A stretch of DNA of 64,000 nucleotides, from assembly GCF_900156105.1 (NCBI RefSeq), contig NZ_FTMS01000002.1, forward strand, positions 211,922 through 275,921. The letters run 5' to 3'. The stretch is from Alkalispirochaeta americana (GTDB lineage Bacteria; Spirochaetota; Spirochaetia; DSM-27196; Alkalispirochaetaceae). A program made the translations under genes and the position numbers. How positions within the stretch are numbered: the stretch's first letter is position 1; the number at the start of each line of letters is the position of its first letter. Shown in pieces: positions 43,947 to 54,400 of the stretch. Below the pieces are notes generated by a model. It made no database searches. It was not told the origin of the DNA and saw only the letters and a list, made by a program, of their open reading frames with translations.

Positions 43947-44744
43947 ATGAGCACCCTACTTTATCTTGATTCATGGCTTGCTGTTGTCGCAAAAGCTGCT
44001 GGCGAGCCCGTTCAGACCAGAGACACCCGACAGAAGACAGTGGTAGCCACCTTTCGGGAAGCCCTGGCAGATCCCGGCCTTCAGCCGGTCCACCGAATCG
44101 ATCAGCCCGTGAGCGGCGCTGTGATTCTCGCAAGAACGCCCGAATCTTTCAGGCGAATCCACCAGTCTCTGGCCGAGGGAGCGATCCAACGACGGTATCT
44201 GGCTGTTGTAACAACGCCCCCCGAACCGGCCGGGGGGGTCCTGGAAGATTATCTTCTGCCTGGAGGAATGAAGGGAAGCAAGGAAGGAAATACCCGGGTA
44301 GTTTCCCAAGGCACCCCCGGGGGGCGACTCTCGACACTGCGCTACGAGACAATCGGCAACACCCGCCACCACACCATCCTCCTTGTGGAGCTTGGCACGG
44401 GCCGTCAGCACCAGATACGCGCGCAACTGGCCCACCGGGGGTGGTTCGTTCTGGGAGATGCCCGCTACGGGGCGCGGCGCCCCCTGAGAGACCGGAGTAT
44501 CGCCCTCCATTCCTGGTACCTGGCGATGCCCCACCCCCTCTTTTCCGGACAAAACCTGATCTGCGCAGCCGATCTCCCGGCCCAGGGAATCTGGCAGGGC
44601 GTAACCGAGGCGCTCAGCGTTCCCGGGACCGGTCTTTCTTCCCGGGAGGAGATGGAGATCACTCCCCGGGAAGATCATCCTCAACAGGGAGACCTTCACC
44701 GCAGCGATGGTCCGCTCCAGGAAGGCGCTGGTCGATCGCGTTAA
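43947..44744 (+). CDS. RluA-family pseudouridine synthase
   Basis: A 265-residue protein with the catalytic Asp motif PVHRIDQPVSGAVILAR, RRYLAVVTTPPEP, and GTGRQHQIRAQLAHRGWFVLGDARYG. There is no S4 domain, and the N-terminus starts directly with LLYLDSWLAVVAKAAGEPV, as in short RluA/TruC-like enzymes. It isomerises uridine in rRNA or tRNA; the target is unknown. The C-terminal tail beyond about residue 220 is low in conserved features and overlaps the convergent methyltransferase gene. Confidence 0.87.
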   Translation: MSTLLYLDSWLAVVAKAAGEPVQTRDTRQKTVVATFREALADPGLQPVHRIDQPVSGAVILARTPESFRRIHQSLAEGAIQRRYLAVVTTPPEPAGGVLEDYLLPGGMKGSKEGNTRVVSQGTPGGRLSTLRYETIGNTRHHTILLVELGTGRQHQIRAQLAHRGWFVLGDARYGARRPLRDRSIALHSWYLAMPHPLFSGQNLICAADLPAQGIWQGVTEALSVPGTGLSSREEMEITPREDHPQQGDLHRSDGPLQEGAGRSR

Positions 44745-45426
44745 TAACCGAGAGCGCCAAATGGGTGTCGATCCGCTGGAGCGCCCCCAGACGTTCCATG
44801 ATTCTCCGGGAGACGGCCCTGCCTGGATCGAAACCCAAGCGCCAAAGCGTGGACGCAGCTTTCCGCGAGAGCGCGTCCAGGGTTGGCTGGTCTGCATCCT
44901 GCCGGGGTTGGTGAACCTGAAAACAGAGCGGCGAAAGCTCATAACAGTAGACCATAACCGCCTGGGACAGATTGAGCGACGGGTAGGAGGCGCGCATGGG
45001 AATCGCCGTAGTAACATGGCAACAGGAAAGCTCCCGGTTAGAGAGCCCGCTCTCTTCCCGGCCGAAGACCAGAGCGATCCGCTCGCCCCGCTTTCCCTCG
45101 GAAAGCATCTCCCGAAGTTCCGCCGGGGGATAATAATCGTCCCGGTTTCCCCGGCGTCGCGCTGTGGTTCCAACTACCAGATCCCGATCGGTCAGAGCCT
45201 CTTCCAGGGAGGGGAAAAGGCGCGCCGAATCGAGAATATCCGTGGAACCGTGGGCAAAGGATTTGGCTTCGCTGGTGCGTACCGACGAGCGCAGCGGTTC
45301 CTGGCAATGCTCCGGAGGCACCACCACCCGCAGATCGGTGAATCCCATGGTTTTCATGGCTCGGGCCGAGGCCCCCACGTTTCCACCCCGGGCGGGTTCG
45401 ACCAGAACAATTGCAATATCGATCAT
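44659..45426 (-). CDS. SPOUT RNA 2'-O-methyltransferase (TrmJ-like)
   Basis: 255 residues starting MIDIAIVLVEPARGGNVG, with GGAGGTG upstream of the ATG at 45426. SPOUT motifs are NVGASARAMKTMGF, IALVFGREESGLSNREL, and IPMRASYPSLNLSQAV. A C-terminal helical extension follows. TrmJ methylates nucleotide 32 of some tRNAs, and an rRNA target is also possible. Its start overlaps the sixA stop by ATGA, and its end overlaps the convergent pseudouridine synthase gene. Confidence 0.87.
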   Translation of the reverse strand: MIDIAIVLVEPARGGNVGASARAMKTMGFTDLRVVVPPEHCQEPLRSSVRTSEAKSFAHGSTDILDSARLFPSLEEALTDRDLVVGTTARRRGNRDDYYPPAELREMLSEGKRGERIALVFGREESGLSNRELSCCHVTTAIPMRASYPSLNLSQAVMVYCYELSPLCFQVHQPRQDADQPTLDALSRKAASTLWRLGFDPGRAVSRRIMERLGALQRIDTHLALSVINAIDQRLPGADHRCGEGLPVEDDLPGE

Positions 45427-45941
45427 GCTACACCTCCAGGAGAGGAGTGATTCCTGACACACCCCACATCAGGAGCGTGATACAGGAGGAGGGAACCGTT
45501 GGTACCCGTGGGAAGGAGATCCTCGAAGACCATTCGCACCACCCCCGCCGGAGGAAACTGCTCGATCCGGTTGCCGCAGAGGTGTTCCACACTCTCGGTG
45601 ATACCCGGATTATGGGCGCAGATCCAGACGTGATCCCACTGCAGCAACGCCGAGTAGGCCACATCCCAGATTGTGGAGGCCTCGGCCAGGTACAGATCCG
45701 GTTCTGCCTCCGGCTCCAGCGAGATCCCGGGCCAGGCTGCCAGAAGATGGACCACGGTTTCCCGGGTCCGCAGGGCGTTGCTGGTATAAACCGCCTGGGG
45801 CGGAGGCCCCAGATTGCGAAGCACCCCTCCCAGGTGCCGGGCATCACCTATTCCTGCCTCCGTAAGGGGGCGCGCCTCGTCGGGACAGGCCAGGCCTCCC
45901 CGTTCAGCTTCAGCGTGGCGAAGGAGAGTCAAATATTTCAT
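45423..45941 (-). CDS. sixA: SixA-like phosphohistidine phosphatase
   Basis: A 172-residue histidine-phosphatase-superfamily protein. It has the N-terminal catalytic LTLLRHAEAERG, AVYTSNALRTRETVVHLL, and the second His in VWICAHNPGITES. The small size and motif spacing match SixA, which dephosphorylates phosphohistidine on phosphotransfer proteins. It overlaps the upstream aminopeptidase end by 32 bp. Confidence 0.85.
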   Translation of the reverse strand: MKYLTLLRHAEAERGGLACPDEARPLTEAGIGDARHLGGVLRNLGPPPQAVYTSNALRTRETVVHLLAAWPGISLEPEAEPDLYLAEASTIWDVAYSALLQWDHVWICAHNPGITESVEHLCGNRIEQFPPAGVVRMVFEDLLPTGTNGSLLLYHAPDVGCVRNHSSPGGVA

Positions 45942-47232
45942 CCAGATCTTCCTTGTACGTTCCAGCGATAAGAGCTGTCATCTGTTCTATGTCGCCCACC
46001 GTTCCCGTTTCCCGGATCGAATGCATGCCAAGAATGGGCACTCCCAGATCAACCCCGGGAATCGCCAGGCGCGAAGCCACGGCCGGACCGATCGTGGAGC
46101 CGGCGGCAATATCGGAACGGTTTTGCAGGTACTGCACGGGGACACCCGCCCGTCGGGCCACTCCGGCAATCCAGCTCGTCACGGGGAGTTCGCTTGCGTA
46201 GCGTCGGATAGCACTTTTCTTCACCACGGGACCTCCCGCCAGAACCGGCGCGTAGCCGTCGTCGTGTTTGTCCCGGTAGTTGGGATGTCGGGCGTGGGCA
46301 GCATCGTTGGAGATCAACACCGTCCTGGCCAGAAGATCCTCGAGCGAAATCTCTCCGCCCGGAGCCAGGCGGCAGAGGCGACGCAGAAAATGCTCGGTCA
46401 TGGCTCCAGCCGCGCCGGTGGCAGTGACACTCCCGATCTCCTCGTGATCGTAGAAGATTGCCATCTGGGTTTGGGCCGCCGCCTGGACCCTCAGGAGAGC
46501 CTGAAGAAGGGAAAAACAACCCGCCAGGTTATCGATCCGGGGAGCAAGGAGAAGTCCCTGAGCAGTAACCCGGGAGGGTTCGGCAGGAACCAGAGTCAGC
46601 TCTGCGTCGCGAACCACCCCGGGATCAATGCCGGTGCCGGCAAGAGCCAGAGCGAGCAGAGCCTCCTCTGGTTCCTGATCGGAAGCGGCATCCAGGAAGA
46701 GAGCCTTGAGATGGTCCTGACGATTATAGACGGCTCCGTCGTTGATCTCCCGATTTAAATGGATCGCCAGGTTAGGGATCACCGCCGTGATTGTCGATGG
46801 TGAGATCAACGAGAGCCCTCCCCGGGCTTTTCCGTCTACAGGATCGTGGCCGATCCGGCCAGCCAACGCCAGGTCGCGATCAAGCCAGGTTGCCAGGATG
46901 GGGGCACCGTAGACCTCCACCGGTACTTGCAGGAACCCATCGGCCCGACGGGCCGAACGATGTTTCAGGTGCAGTCCGGGGCTATCGGTGTGAGCCGCAG
47001 CGATCACGACCCCTCCCTGGTGAAGCGGTGCCGTGCCAACCCGGCAGGCCAGCAGAGCTCCTTCACGCCTGAGATAGCGAGTGTCCCCCGGTTTCAGGGG
47101 GGTATCGTCGAGAGGGGTAAAACCGGCATGCTCCAGGTGATCGGCCAGGGAACAGGCGTTGTGCAGGCTGGTTGCTCCCCGATCAATAAACCGGCAGAGT
47201 TCCTGCGCGAAGAGATCGGTCTGTGCGGTCAC
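45910..47232 (-). CDS. M18-family aminopeptidase
   Basis: A 440-residue metalloaminopeptidase. Metal and catalytic motifs are visible: VIAAAHTDSPGLHLK, LAPRIDNLAGCFSLLQAL, FYDHEEIGSVTATGAAG, VLISNDAAHARHPNY, and the late GIPGVDLGVPILGMHSIRET-type segment. M18 enzymes (ApeB/DnpEp) form large cytosolic complexes that remove N-terminal acidic residues. The start is a GTG overlapping the fxsA stop by 4 bp. Confidence 0.92.
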   Translation of the reverse strand: MTAQTDLFAQELCRFIDRGATSLHNACSLADHLEHAGFTPLDDTPLKPGDTRYLRREGALLACRVGTAPLHQGGVVIAAAHTDSPGLHLKHRSARRADGFLQVPVEVYGAPILATWLDRDLALAGRIGHDPVDGKARGGLSLISPSTITAVIPNLAIHLNREINDGAVYNRQDHLKALFLDAASDQEPEEALLALALAGTGIDPGVVRDAELTLVPAEPSRVTAQGLLLAPRIDNLAGCFSLLQALLRVQAAAQTQMAIFYDHEEIGSVTATGAAGAMTEHFLRRLCRLAPGGEISLEDLLARTVLISNDAAHARHPNYRDKHDDGYAPVLAGGPVVKKSAIRRYASELPVTSWIAGVARRAGVPVQYLQNRSDIAAGSTIGPAVASRLAIPGVDLGVPILGMHSIRETGTVGDIEQMTALIAGTYKEDLDEIFDSPSPR

Positions 47233-47780
47233 TCTCGTGTTTCTCCTTCATTATTGCCGTCTTCGCCTTCGCCGGAATCGCTCCGGGGATGATCTCGAAA
47301 AAAGGTGGCCTCACCCTGCCCAACGGGACGCTCGGTCCGGGCACCTCGGGGATCACCGGAATACCCGGAACCTGGAGGATCATGAAAGCTGCTGGTGAAC
47401 GAGACCGTTCCCGCCGCCGCTACGGCCGTGGCGAGGTAACGCGAGATCCCCCTCTTTACCACCGCCCGGGATGCGGGAATCAGCAACACCATACCCGCCA
47501 GATCGGTGAGTATCCCCGGAGTAAGAAGCACGATTCCGGCCACAAGAATACAAAGACCATCGATCATCTCCGACGCGGGGGATTCCCCCCGGGAGGCTTT
47601 ATCGCGGATCTTCTGAAGCACCGAGAACCCCTGGGAGCGGGCAAGACGTGCGCCCAGGATGCCTGTAACGATCACCAGCAGCACCGTGGGAATTGCTCCA
47701 ATGCTCGCTCCCAGACGAATCAATAAATAGAGCTCCACCACAGGAACCACCGTAAACAGCAACAGCAACCTGATAAACAT
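47229..47780 (-). CDS. fxsA: FxsA-family membrane protein
   Basis: A 183-residue protein with the FxsA core: MFIRLLLLFTVVPVVELYLL, LLVIVTGILGARLARSQG, and the second hydrophobic pair ILVAGIVLLTPGILTDLAGMVLL. A charged C-terminal tail of about 60 residues follows. FxsA proteins are small membrane proteins that in E. coli reduce exclusion of phage T7. The physiological role is unknown. It is divergent from recC, with a 133-170 bp gap in which I see no strong promoter. Confidence 0.82.
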   Translation of the reverse strand: MFIRLLLLFTVVPVVELYLLIRLGASIGAIPTVLLVIVTGILGARLARSQGFSVLQKIRDKASRGESPASEMIDGLCILVAGIVLLTPGILTDLAGMVLLIPASRAVVKRGISRYLATAVAAAGTVSFTSSFHDPPGSGYSGDPRGARTERPVGQGEATFFRDHPRSDSGEGEDGNNEGETRE

Positions 47781-47949
47781 AACCTATACTCTCCCTCTCG
47801 GTGATCCAGAATACCAGACCTTGAGATTTCACTCCAACCCCTGAAATGCAACACCCCCGAATCATAATCCATCCGGGGAGCCTCAAGAAAGAAACTCGTG
47901 AAGTATTCTTCCCTTGAGAAGACCCTTCCAAGGCTGTAGAGTACTATCT

Positions 47950-50900
47950 GTGATCAAAAAAGACCCGGCAACGCCGTCCCCCCCCAGCCCGGAGTATCCC
48001 TGGCGAGGGATTTCTCCCGGATTCCACGTGATTCACGGCAACCTTCTGGAAGATCTGCGGGATCTCATGGTGCAGTGGATCAGCGAAGCCCCGCTCCCGC
48101 CTCTGGAACCGGAGACAATACTGGTTCAAAGCAACGGCATCAGTCAGTGGCTGAAGTTTGCCCTGGCCGAATCGGGCGTGGCCATGGGGTTGGAGATAAC
48201 CCTTCCGGCCCGCCTGCAGTGGCGGCTCTACCGCGCCACGCCGGGAAACGAGGCTGTCCCGGCGATCTCCCCCTACGATAAAGAACTACTGGTCTGGCGC
48301 ATACTCCGGATTCTTCCCGAGCTCCTTCCGGACCCGGCCTTCACGGAACTCCAGCGCTTTCTGGCCGATCCCGCCGATCTTCTGCGGCGCTACGAGCTGG
48401 CCCTGCGAATAGCCGACCTCCTTGATCAATACCAGGTCTACCGGGCCGACTGGCTCTCGGCCTGGCAGGAGGGGCGCCTGGAGGGACCTGAAGTCTTCCC
48501 CGAGGAGCACCACTGGCAGGCTCGCCTGTGGCAACGTCTTTGTGAGGATATGCCCCTGGAGCTCCACGGCACGGACCGCGCCACGATTCACCAGCGATGT
48601 CTGGATTACCTCCGGACATGCCGCGAGGCGCCACAGGGCCTCCCCCCCCGGATCATCGCCTTCGGGATGAGCACTCTCACGGCACCGGTGATCGAAGCGT
48701 TGCAAGCAGCAAGTCGCTTCAGCCAGGTTTTGCTCTTTGTTCACAACCCCTGCCGGTACCACTGGACGGAGATCGGCGAACCCCGGGGAATCCTCACCCG
48801 GCAGCGGCGCCGGAGCCGACCCGGCAGGGACTCTCTCCAGGAAGAAGACCTCCATTTTCATGGTCATCCCCTCCTGATATCCTGGGGAATGCAGGGACGC
48901 GACTACATCGGCCTGCTGGACTCCCTGGACGAGACGGGACAGTCCGAAGTCTTTCGCTCGCCCGGCGAATCCTGCCTTCTCCATCAGCTTCAGGAAGACA
49001 TCTTCGAACTCCGCTCTCTGGAAGAGACCCGGGAACGCTGGCAGGATCCCCTGTCGATCCCGGACAAGTCCCTCACGTTCCACAACGCCCACAGCGCACT
49101 GCGGGAAATCGAGATTCTCCACGACAACCTGCTGGAGGCTTTTGAAGAGGACCCTGACCTGGAACCCCGAGATGTGATGGTGATGGTCCCCGATATTACC
49201 AGCTACGCGCCTCTCGTATCGGCAGTCTTCGGGCAGCACTCGCGAGATGATCTGCGGCGGATCCCCTACACCATCTCAGACCAAACCCTGCGGGACACCG
49301 ATCCCGTGGTGAGCGCCCTGGAAACCCTTTTGGACATTTCCTCGTCCAGGGCCACTCTGGAAGAGATCCTGGGACTCCTGGAAACCCCATCTCTCAGGGA
49401 AGCCTTCGGCCTGAACGAGGAGGACCTCTCGATCCTGGAGCAGTGGGCCTGCGAGGCGGGCATCCGCTGGGGAATCGACGGGGCCCACCGGGAACAGTTC
49501 GACATTCCCCACCGCATCGAACAGAATACCTGGCGTTTCGGGCTGCGGCGAATGCTTCTGGGCTACGCCACGGGGGAGCGTTCGCTTTGGCAGGGGATTG
49601 CGGGGTTCGAGGGAGTAGCAGGCCTTGAAGCCGAGTCCCTGGGAAAGCTGGCTCGCCTGATCGAGCGCCTGGATCGTTTCAGAAAAGACATCTCCACCCC
49701 CCGCCCTCCCCAGGAATGGAGCGAACTTCTGAGGGGACTCCTGGAAGACTTTTTCCGCCCCCGTCAGCCCCGGGAAGAAGAAACGCTGGAAGCCCTGGGA
49801 AGAGCACTGCACCTTTGGGAAGCAGCCTGCCGACAGGGAGGGTTCCAGGAAGAGATCCCTCTCACTGTAGTCCGGCAGGGATGGATGGAACGGCTGGACA
49901 CGCCCGGCCTGACACAGCGATTTTTTGCAGGAGCCGTAAACTTTGCCACCCTCATGCCCATGAGGGCGGTTCCCTTCAAGATGATTTGCCTTCTGGGAAT
50001 GAACGACAAGGAATACCCCCGGCAGCAGCAGCCCCTGGGGTTTGACTTGATGCAACTCCGGGGAAACACCCGAACAGGAGACCGATCACGCCGGGAAGAT
50101 GACCGCTACCTCTTTCTGGAGGCTCTGCTTTCGGCCCGAAAACGCCTGTACATCAGCTGGGCAGGACGGAGCATCCAGGACAACAGTCTGCGCTCACCCT
50201 CGATTCTGGTGAGCCGCCTCCGTGACCACCTGGATCGGGGCTGGACGAGCCCGACGCCGGCAGAATCTCCTGAGCCCAGCCCGGGTGTCTCTGCATCGCT
50301 CACCAGGGAATACCCCTTGCAGCCCTTTAGCAATGCCTACAGGGACCCAGGGACAGAGCTCTTTACCTACGCCCGGGAATGGTGGCATCCCCCGAAAGAA
50401 GAAAAACCTCTGCCGTCCCTGCTGTTTCGTTCCGGAGAAGCCCGCACCCCCTCGCTGCGAGACCTTCAGCAGTTGCTCCGCCTGCCCTGCCAGGTCTATT
50501 TCAGCGAGGGCCTGGATGTGACATCCTTCGGCCATGACACGAAGGAGCTTCCCCAGGAAGAACCCTTTTCAGCAATCGGGCTGGACCGGTGGCACCTTCA
50601 ACAGGAACTAATCGAGGATATCCTCCTGGACCCCGGCAAAACGCCGCAGGAACACTTCAACCGGCTGGTCCTGGCAGGAAAGACACCGGTTCCTCCCTTT
50701 CACCGTTCCCTGGAGGAGGCCTGTCTCGCCGATGGCGAAGATATGATCTCCCGATACCGCCAGGAACTTCCTTCCGAAGAGAGCGACCTCCTCCCCGGGA
50801 GCATCCGAGCCCGAATTACCCTAGGCCGGGGCCAGGTCATTCTGGAGGAAGAAATCTTTCCGGTCTTTACCATGGACGGGGGCCTTCTGAAACGCCTGAT

Positions 50901-51459
50901 CCTGACACCCACGCGCCTGACGAACTCCAAAGGACCAGAAACAGAGCGGCTCCGGAGAGAGAAGCTTCTCTCGTACTGGCCTGGACACCTGGCAGCCAAC
51001 GCCGCCGGTGAGGCCATGACCACTACCGTGGCAGGGCTCCATACCACCGTAACCCTGCACCCCCTGCCACCGGAAGAAGCCTGCCGCTATCTTGAGGATC
51101 TCTTCGAGCTCTGGCACGAGGCAACTGCACAGCCGCTGCCGGCAACCCCGGCGACAGCCTTCGCCTGGTTCTCTCTGGACTGCTCCTGCGACAGCACAGG
51201 CTCCCCCCTGTGGGATGAAACACTCCTGAAGAGGATAAAAACACAGCAAAAAACCTCCCTGGACCACGAATACAACCAGAGCACCCGCCTCCAGCGAATC
51301 TGGTCATCGTGGCAGGAGATATGGCAGGCCCCGGCCTTTGCGGAGACAGCCCGACGTCTCTACTTTCCCCTCTATCACCACACGTCTTCACAACCTCCGG
51401 CAGGATCCCCGGCAAAGTCACCAGCGAAATTACCCGCCAAGGAGAAAAGGCCCCGATGA
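47950..51459 (+). CDS. recC: RecBCD subunit RecC
   Basis: About 1169 residues from the GTG at 47950; a TTG at 47914 in the same frame is an alternative, and neither has a strong ribosome site. RecC signatures are GFHVIHGNLLEDLRDLMV, ILVQSNGISQWLKFALAE, MVMVPDITSYAPLVSAVFG, ADTPIPYTI-like RRIPYTISDQTLRD, and AVPFKMICLLGMNDKEYPR. RecC is an inactive helicase-nuclease homologue that holds the complex and reads Chi. Its stop overlaps the recB ATG by 4 bp. Confidence 0.9.
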   Translation: MIKKDPATPSPPSPEYPWRGISPGFHVIHGNLLEDLRDLMVQWISEAPLPPLEPETILVQSNGISQWLKFALAESGVAMGLEITLPARLQWRLYRATPGNEAVPAISPYDKELLVWRILRILPELLPDPAFTELQRFLADPADLLRRYELALRIADLLDQYQVYRADWLSAWQEGRLEGPEVFPEEHHWQARLWQRLCEDMPLELHGTDRATIHQRCLDYLRTCREAPQGLPPRIIAFGMSTLTAPVIEALQAASRFSQVLLFVHNPCRYHWTEIGEPRGILTRQRRRSRPGRDSLQEEDLHFHGHPLLISWGMQGRDYIGLLDSLDETGQSEVFRSPGESCLLHQLQEDIFELRSLEETRERWQDPLSIPDKSLTFHNAHSALREIEILHDNLLEAFEEDPDLEPRDVMVMVPDITSYAPLVSAVFGQHSRDDLRRIPYTISDQTLRDTDPVVSALETLLDISSSRATLEEILGLLETPSLREAFGLNEEDLSILEQWACEAGIRWGIDGAHREQFDIPHRIEQNTWRFGLRRMLLGYATGERSLWQGIAGFEGVAGLEAESLGKLARLIERLDRFRKDISTPRPPQEWSELLRGLLEDFFRPRQPREEETLEALGRALHLWEAACRQGGFQEEIPLTVVRQGWMERLDTPGLTQRFFAGAVNFATLMPMRAVPFKMICLLGMNDKEYPRQQQPLGFDLMQLRGNTRTGDRSRREDDRYLFLEALLSARKRLYISWAGRSIQDNSLRSPSILVSRLRDHLDRGWTSPTPAESPEPSPGVSASLTREYPLQPFSNAYRDPGTELFTYAREWWHPPKEEKPLPSLLFRSGEARTPSLRDLQQLLRLPCQVYFSEGLDVTSFGHDTKELPQEEPFSAIGLDRWHLQQELIEDILLDPGKTPQEHFNRLVLAGKTPVPPFHRSLEEACLADGEDMISRYRQELPSEESDLLPGSIRARITLGRGQVILEEEIFPVFTMDGGLLKRLILTPTRLTNSKGPETERLRREKLLSYWPGHLAANAAGEAMTTTVAGLHTTVTLHPLPPEEACRYLEDLFELWHEATAQPLPATPATAFAWFSLDCSCDSTGSPLWDETLLKRIKTQQKTSLDHEYNQSTRLQRIWSSWQEIWQAPAFAETARRLYFPLYHHTSSQPPAGSPAKSPAKLPAKEKRPR

Positions 51460-54400
51460 AACCGGAACAACTCAACCCCATGACCTTTCCCCTCAAGGGA
51501 AGCCGTCTGATCGAAGCCGGCGCGGGCACGGGCAAAACCTATACCATCGCCCAACTCTATACCCGGCTGATTCTGGGCCACGGCACGGGCAAAACCTCCT
51601 TCGGACGCCCCCTGGCTCCCTCGGAGATCCTGGTGGTGACCTTCACCGAGGCGGCAACGATGGAGCTTCGCGACAGGATCAGATCGCGCCTGGTCGAAGC
51701 CGGCCAGGTATTTCGCAGACCTCACCGGGAATCATCTCTCCCGCAGGACCCCCTGCTGAAAGAACTTCGCGACTCGATCCCTCCCGAGGAACATCCCTGG
51801 GCCGCCCGACTGCTGGAAAAGGCCGCCGAAGAGATGGATCAGGCGGCGATCTTCACAATTCACAGCTGGTGCCAACGCACACTGAAGGAAAACGCCTTCG
51901 AAAGCGGGCTCTCTTTTCACCAGGAGATCACCCCCGATCCGACAGATCTCTGGTCTCAGGCGGTTCGGGACTACTGGCGGGCCACCTTCTACGGCCTCAC
52001 CACGGAAGAAGCCGCAGCCCTGGAAGGAATATTCTTGACCCCCGATGCTCTGGAAGACGCTATGGCTCCCCTGAAGGGAATCGTTTCTCCCACAATATGC
52101 TTTGAAGGAAGCCCCCTGGGCACTCCCCGGCATCCCCGGGAAACACTCCAGAGTATCCTCGAGACCCGCAGGCTGCACCGCCAGGCAGGAGAAGATCTCC
52201 AGCAATACTGGAGAGGACAGGAAGAAGAGATCCTGGAGGATCTCCGGAACATCCAGGAGGGGCTGAACCAAAGAAATTTCAAGGAAGCCAGGACACCCGA
52301 AGAATTTCAGGAGGCCCTGGATGAATGCATTCGCTGGGCCAGAGAAGGTCAGCCAGAAGATCCGCCCCCGTTCATGAAGAAACTGGCGCCGGAAAAAATC
52401 AAACTCAAAAAAGGATGGTCCATCCCTGAATCCTCGCCGCTCCTGACCCTGGGCAAAGCCCTGGAAGAGCTGGATCAGCGGAATCATCAGCACTTCCATC
52501 ACGAAGCGGCTAACCTGACCGTGCACGCCCTGGAGGAGACCCGGCGTCGCTACCGGCGCATGAAGGAACAACGATCGCTTCTGGATTTTGAGGACATGGT
52601 GCTTCACCTGGCCCGGGCGCTGGACCGGGAACGGGAAGGATCAGACCGCCTGGCAACGAGGATCGCCACGCAGTTTCCTGTGGCCCTGGTGGACGAGTTT
52701 CAGGATACCGATCAAGCCCAATACCAGATCTTTGACAGGATATACCGCGTTGCCGAAAACTGTCCCGATCGGGGCCTCTTTCTGATAGGCGATCCCAAAC
52801 AGGCGATCTACCGCTTCCGGGGCGCCGATATCTTTACCTATCTTGTAGCACGCCGTGCCACAGCGGGCCGTCATTACGCTCTAACCACAAACTACCGCTC
52901 CCGGAAATCCATGGTGCAGGCAGTAAACAGGGTTTTTACCACAGCAGACACGCACCGGCAAGGGGCATTTCTCTTCGGCTCCGGCGACGAGGGGGAGATC
53001 CCCTTTCTGCCAGCCAGCGCCCGGCCCGACCGATCGGCCGAAGAAGAGCCGATCTTTCTGATAGACGGCACTCCGGTCCCGGCCCTCACCATCTGGACCT
53101 TCAAGGTTGGCCCGGACAACTCAATCATGGGAACTGAAGCCTTCCGATCCACCGCAGCCCGTATTGGAGCAGAACAGATCTTCCGGTGGCTCTCGCAGGA
53201 CGATCAGGGACACCCCCGGGGAATCATCAGGGAAAACTCCCTGGAACGCCCCGTGAGACCCTCGGACCTGGCCGTGCTGGTACGATCAGCCAAAGAAGCC
53301 CTGGCAATCCAGGAGGAACTCCGGCACCGGGGAATATCATCGGTGTACCTATCGGAACGAAGTTCGCTTTTTCAAACTCACGAAGCAGAAGATCTCCTGA
53401 TCTGGCTTCGTGCCCTGGCCTCACCGGGGGAAGAAACCCGTATTCGGGAGGCCCTGGCCACATCCTCCATGGCCATTCCCCTGGAGGAACTGGAACGTTC
53501 CGCCCGGGAAGATCTACTGCGGCAAAACGACACAGATCGGTTTATCGCCTGCGGAGAATTATGGCAACAGGAGGGAATCCTTCCGGCGATTCGGCGACTC
53601 CTGCAGGAGTACGGCGTGGCAGCGCGCCACCGGGACTCACCCGGGGGCGAGAGAGTGATCACCAACTTGCTCCATGGCGCAGAGTGGCTCCATCAGATGA
53701 GCGCTACCGTTCACACCCGGCAAGAGCTGATCCGCCTCCTGGCCCAGCGCATTCAGAATCCCGGCAACGAGCAGGTTCTTCGTCTGGAAAGCGATCAGGA
53801 GTGCCTTCGGATCGTGACAATATTCAAGGCGAAAGGACTCGAATACAATCTGGTGATCGCTCCCTTCCTGAGCCTGCCCCACACCCCGGGGCCACGACGA
53901 AAACATCTTTTGACCCCCCTGGTCTGGCACGACGAGAATCACACGGCGCTGGTCGAGCTCTCCGGAGACTACCCGAAAGCTCAGGAAGCGCACGCCCGCG
54001 AAGTTCTGAGCGAAGAAATGCGGCTTCTCTACGTCACTCTCACGCGTTCGCGGATCGCCGCCTTCACTGCCCTGGCTCCCGTGTCGTCGGGAAATAGAAA
54101 GAGCCCGGCCAATCACGCCACAGGAGCAGGCTACCTGATCTCGGGAGAAGACGAGCCCGAAAACGCCCAGGCCATGATGGAAGGCATCACCAGCTTGGCC
54201 AAATCACCCGGGGAGATAGAACTGGTCGTCCTGCCCCCTGAAGCAGATCCCCCGGAGGAGGAGAGCCGGCTTCATCTGCCGGCCCGAGGAGAGGGACCCG
54301 CCAGAGAACCTCGCAGAGCCCACCGAAAAGCGGGAACCCCCTGGTGGATTGCCAGCTACTCAGCCTTGCACATCACCTCCGCCGAAGACCTTCCCCGGGA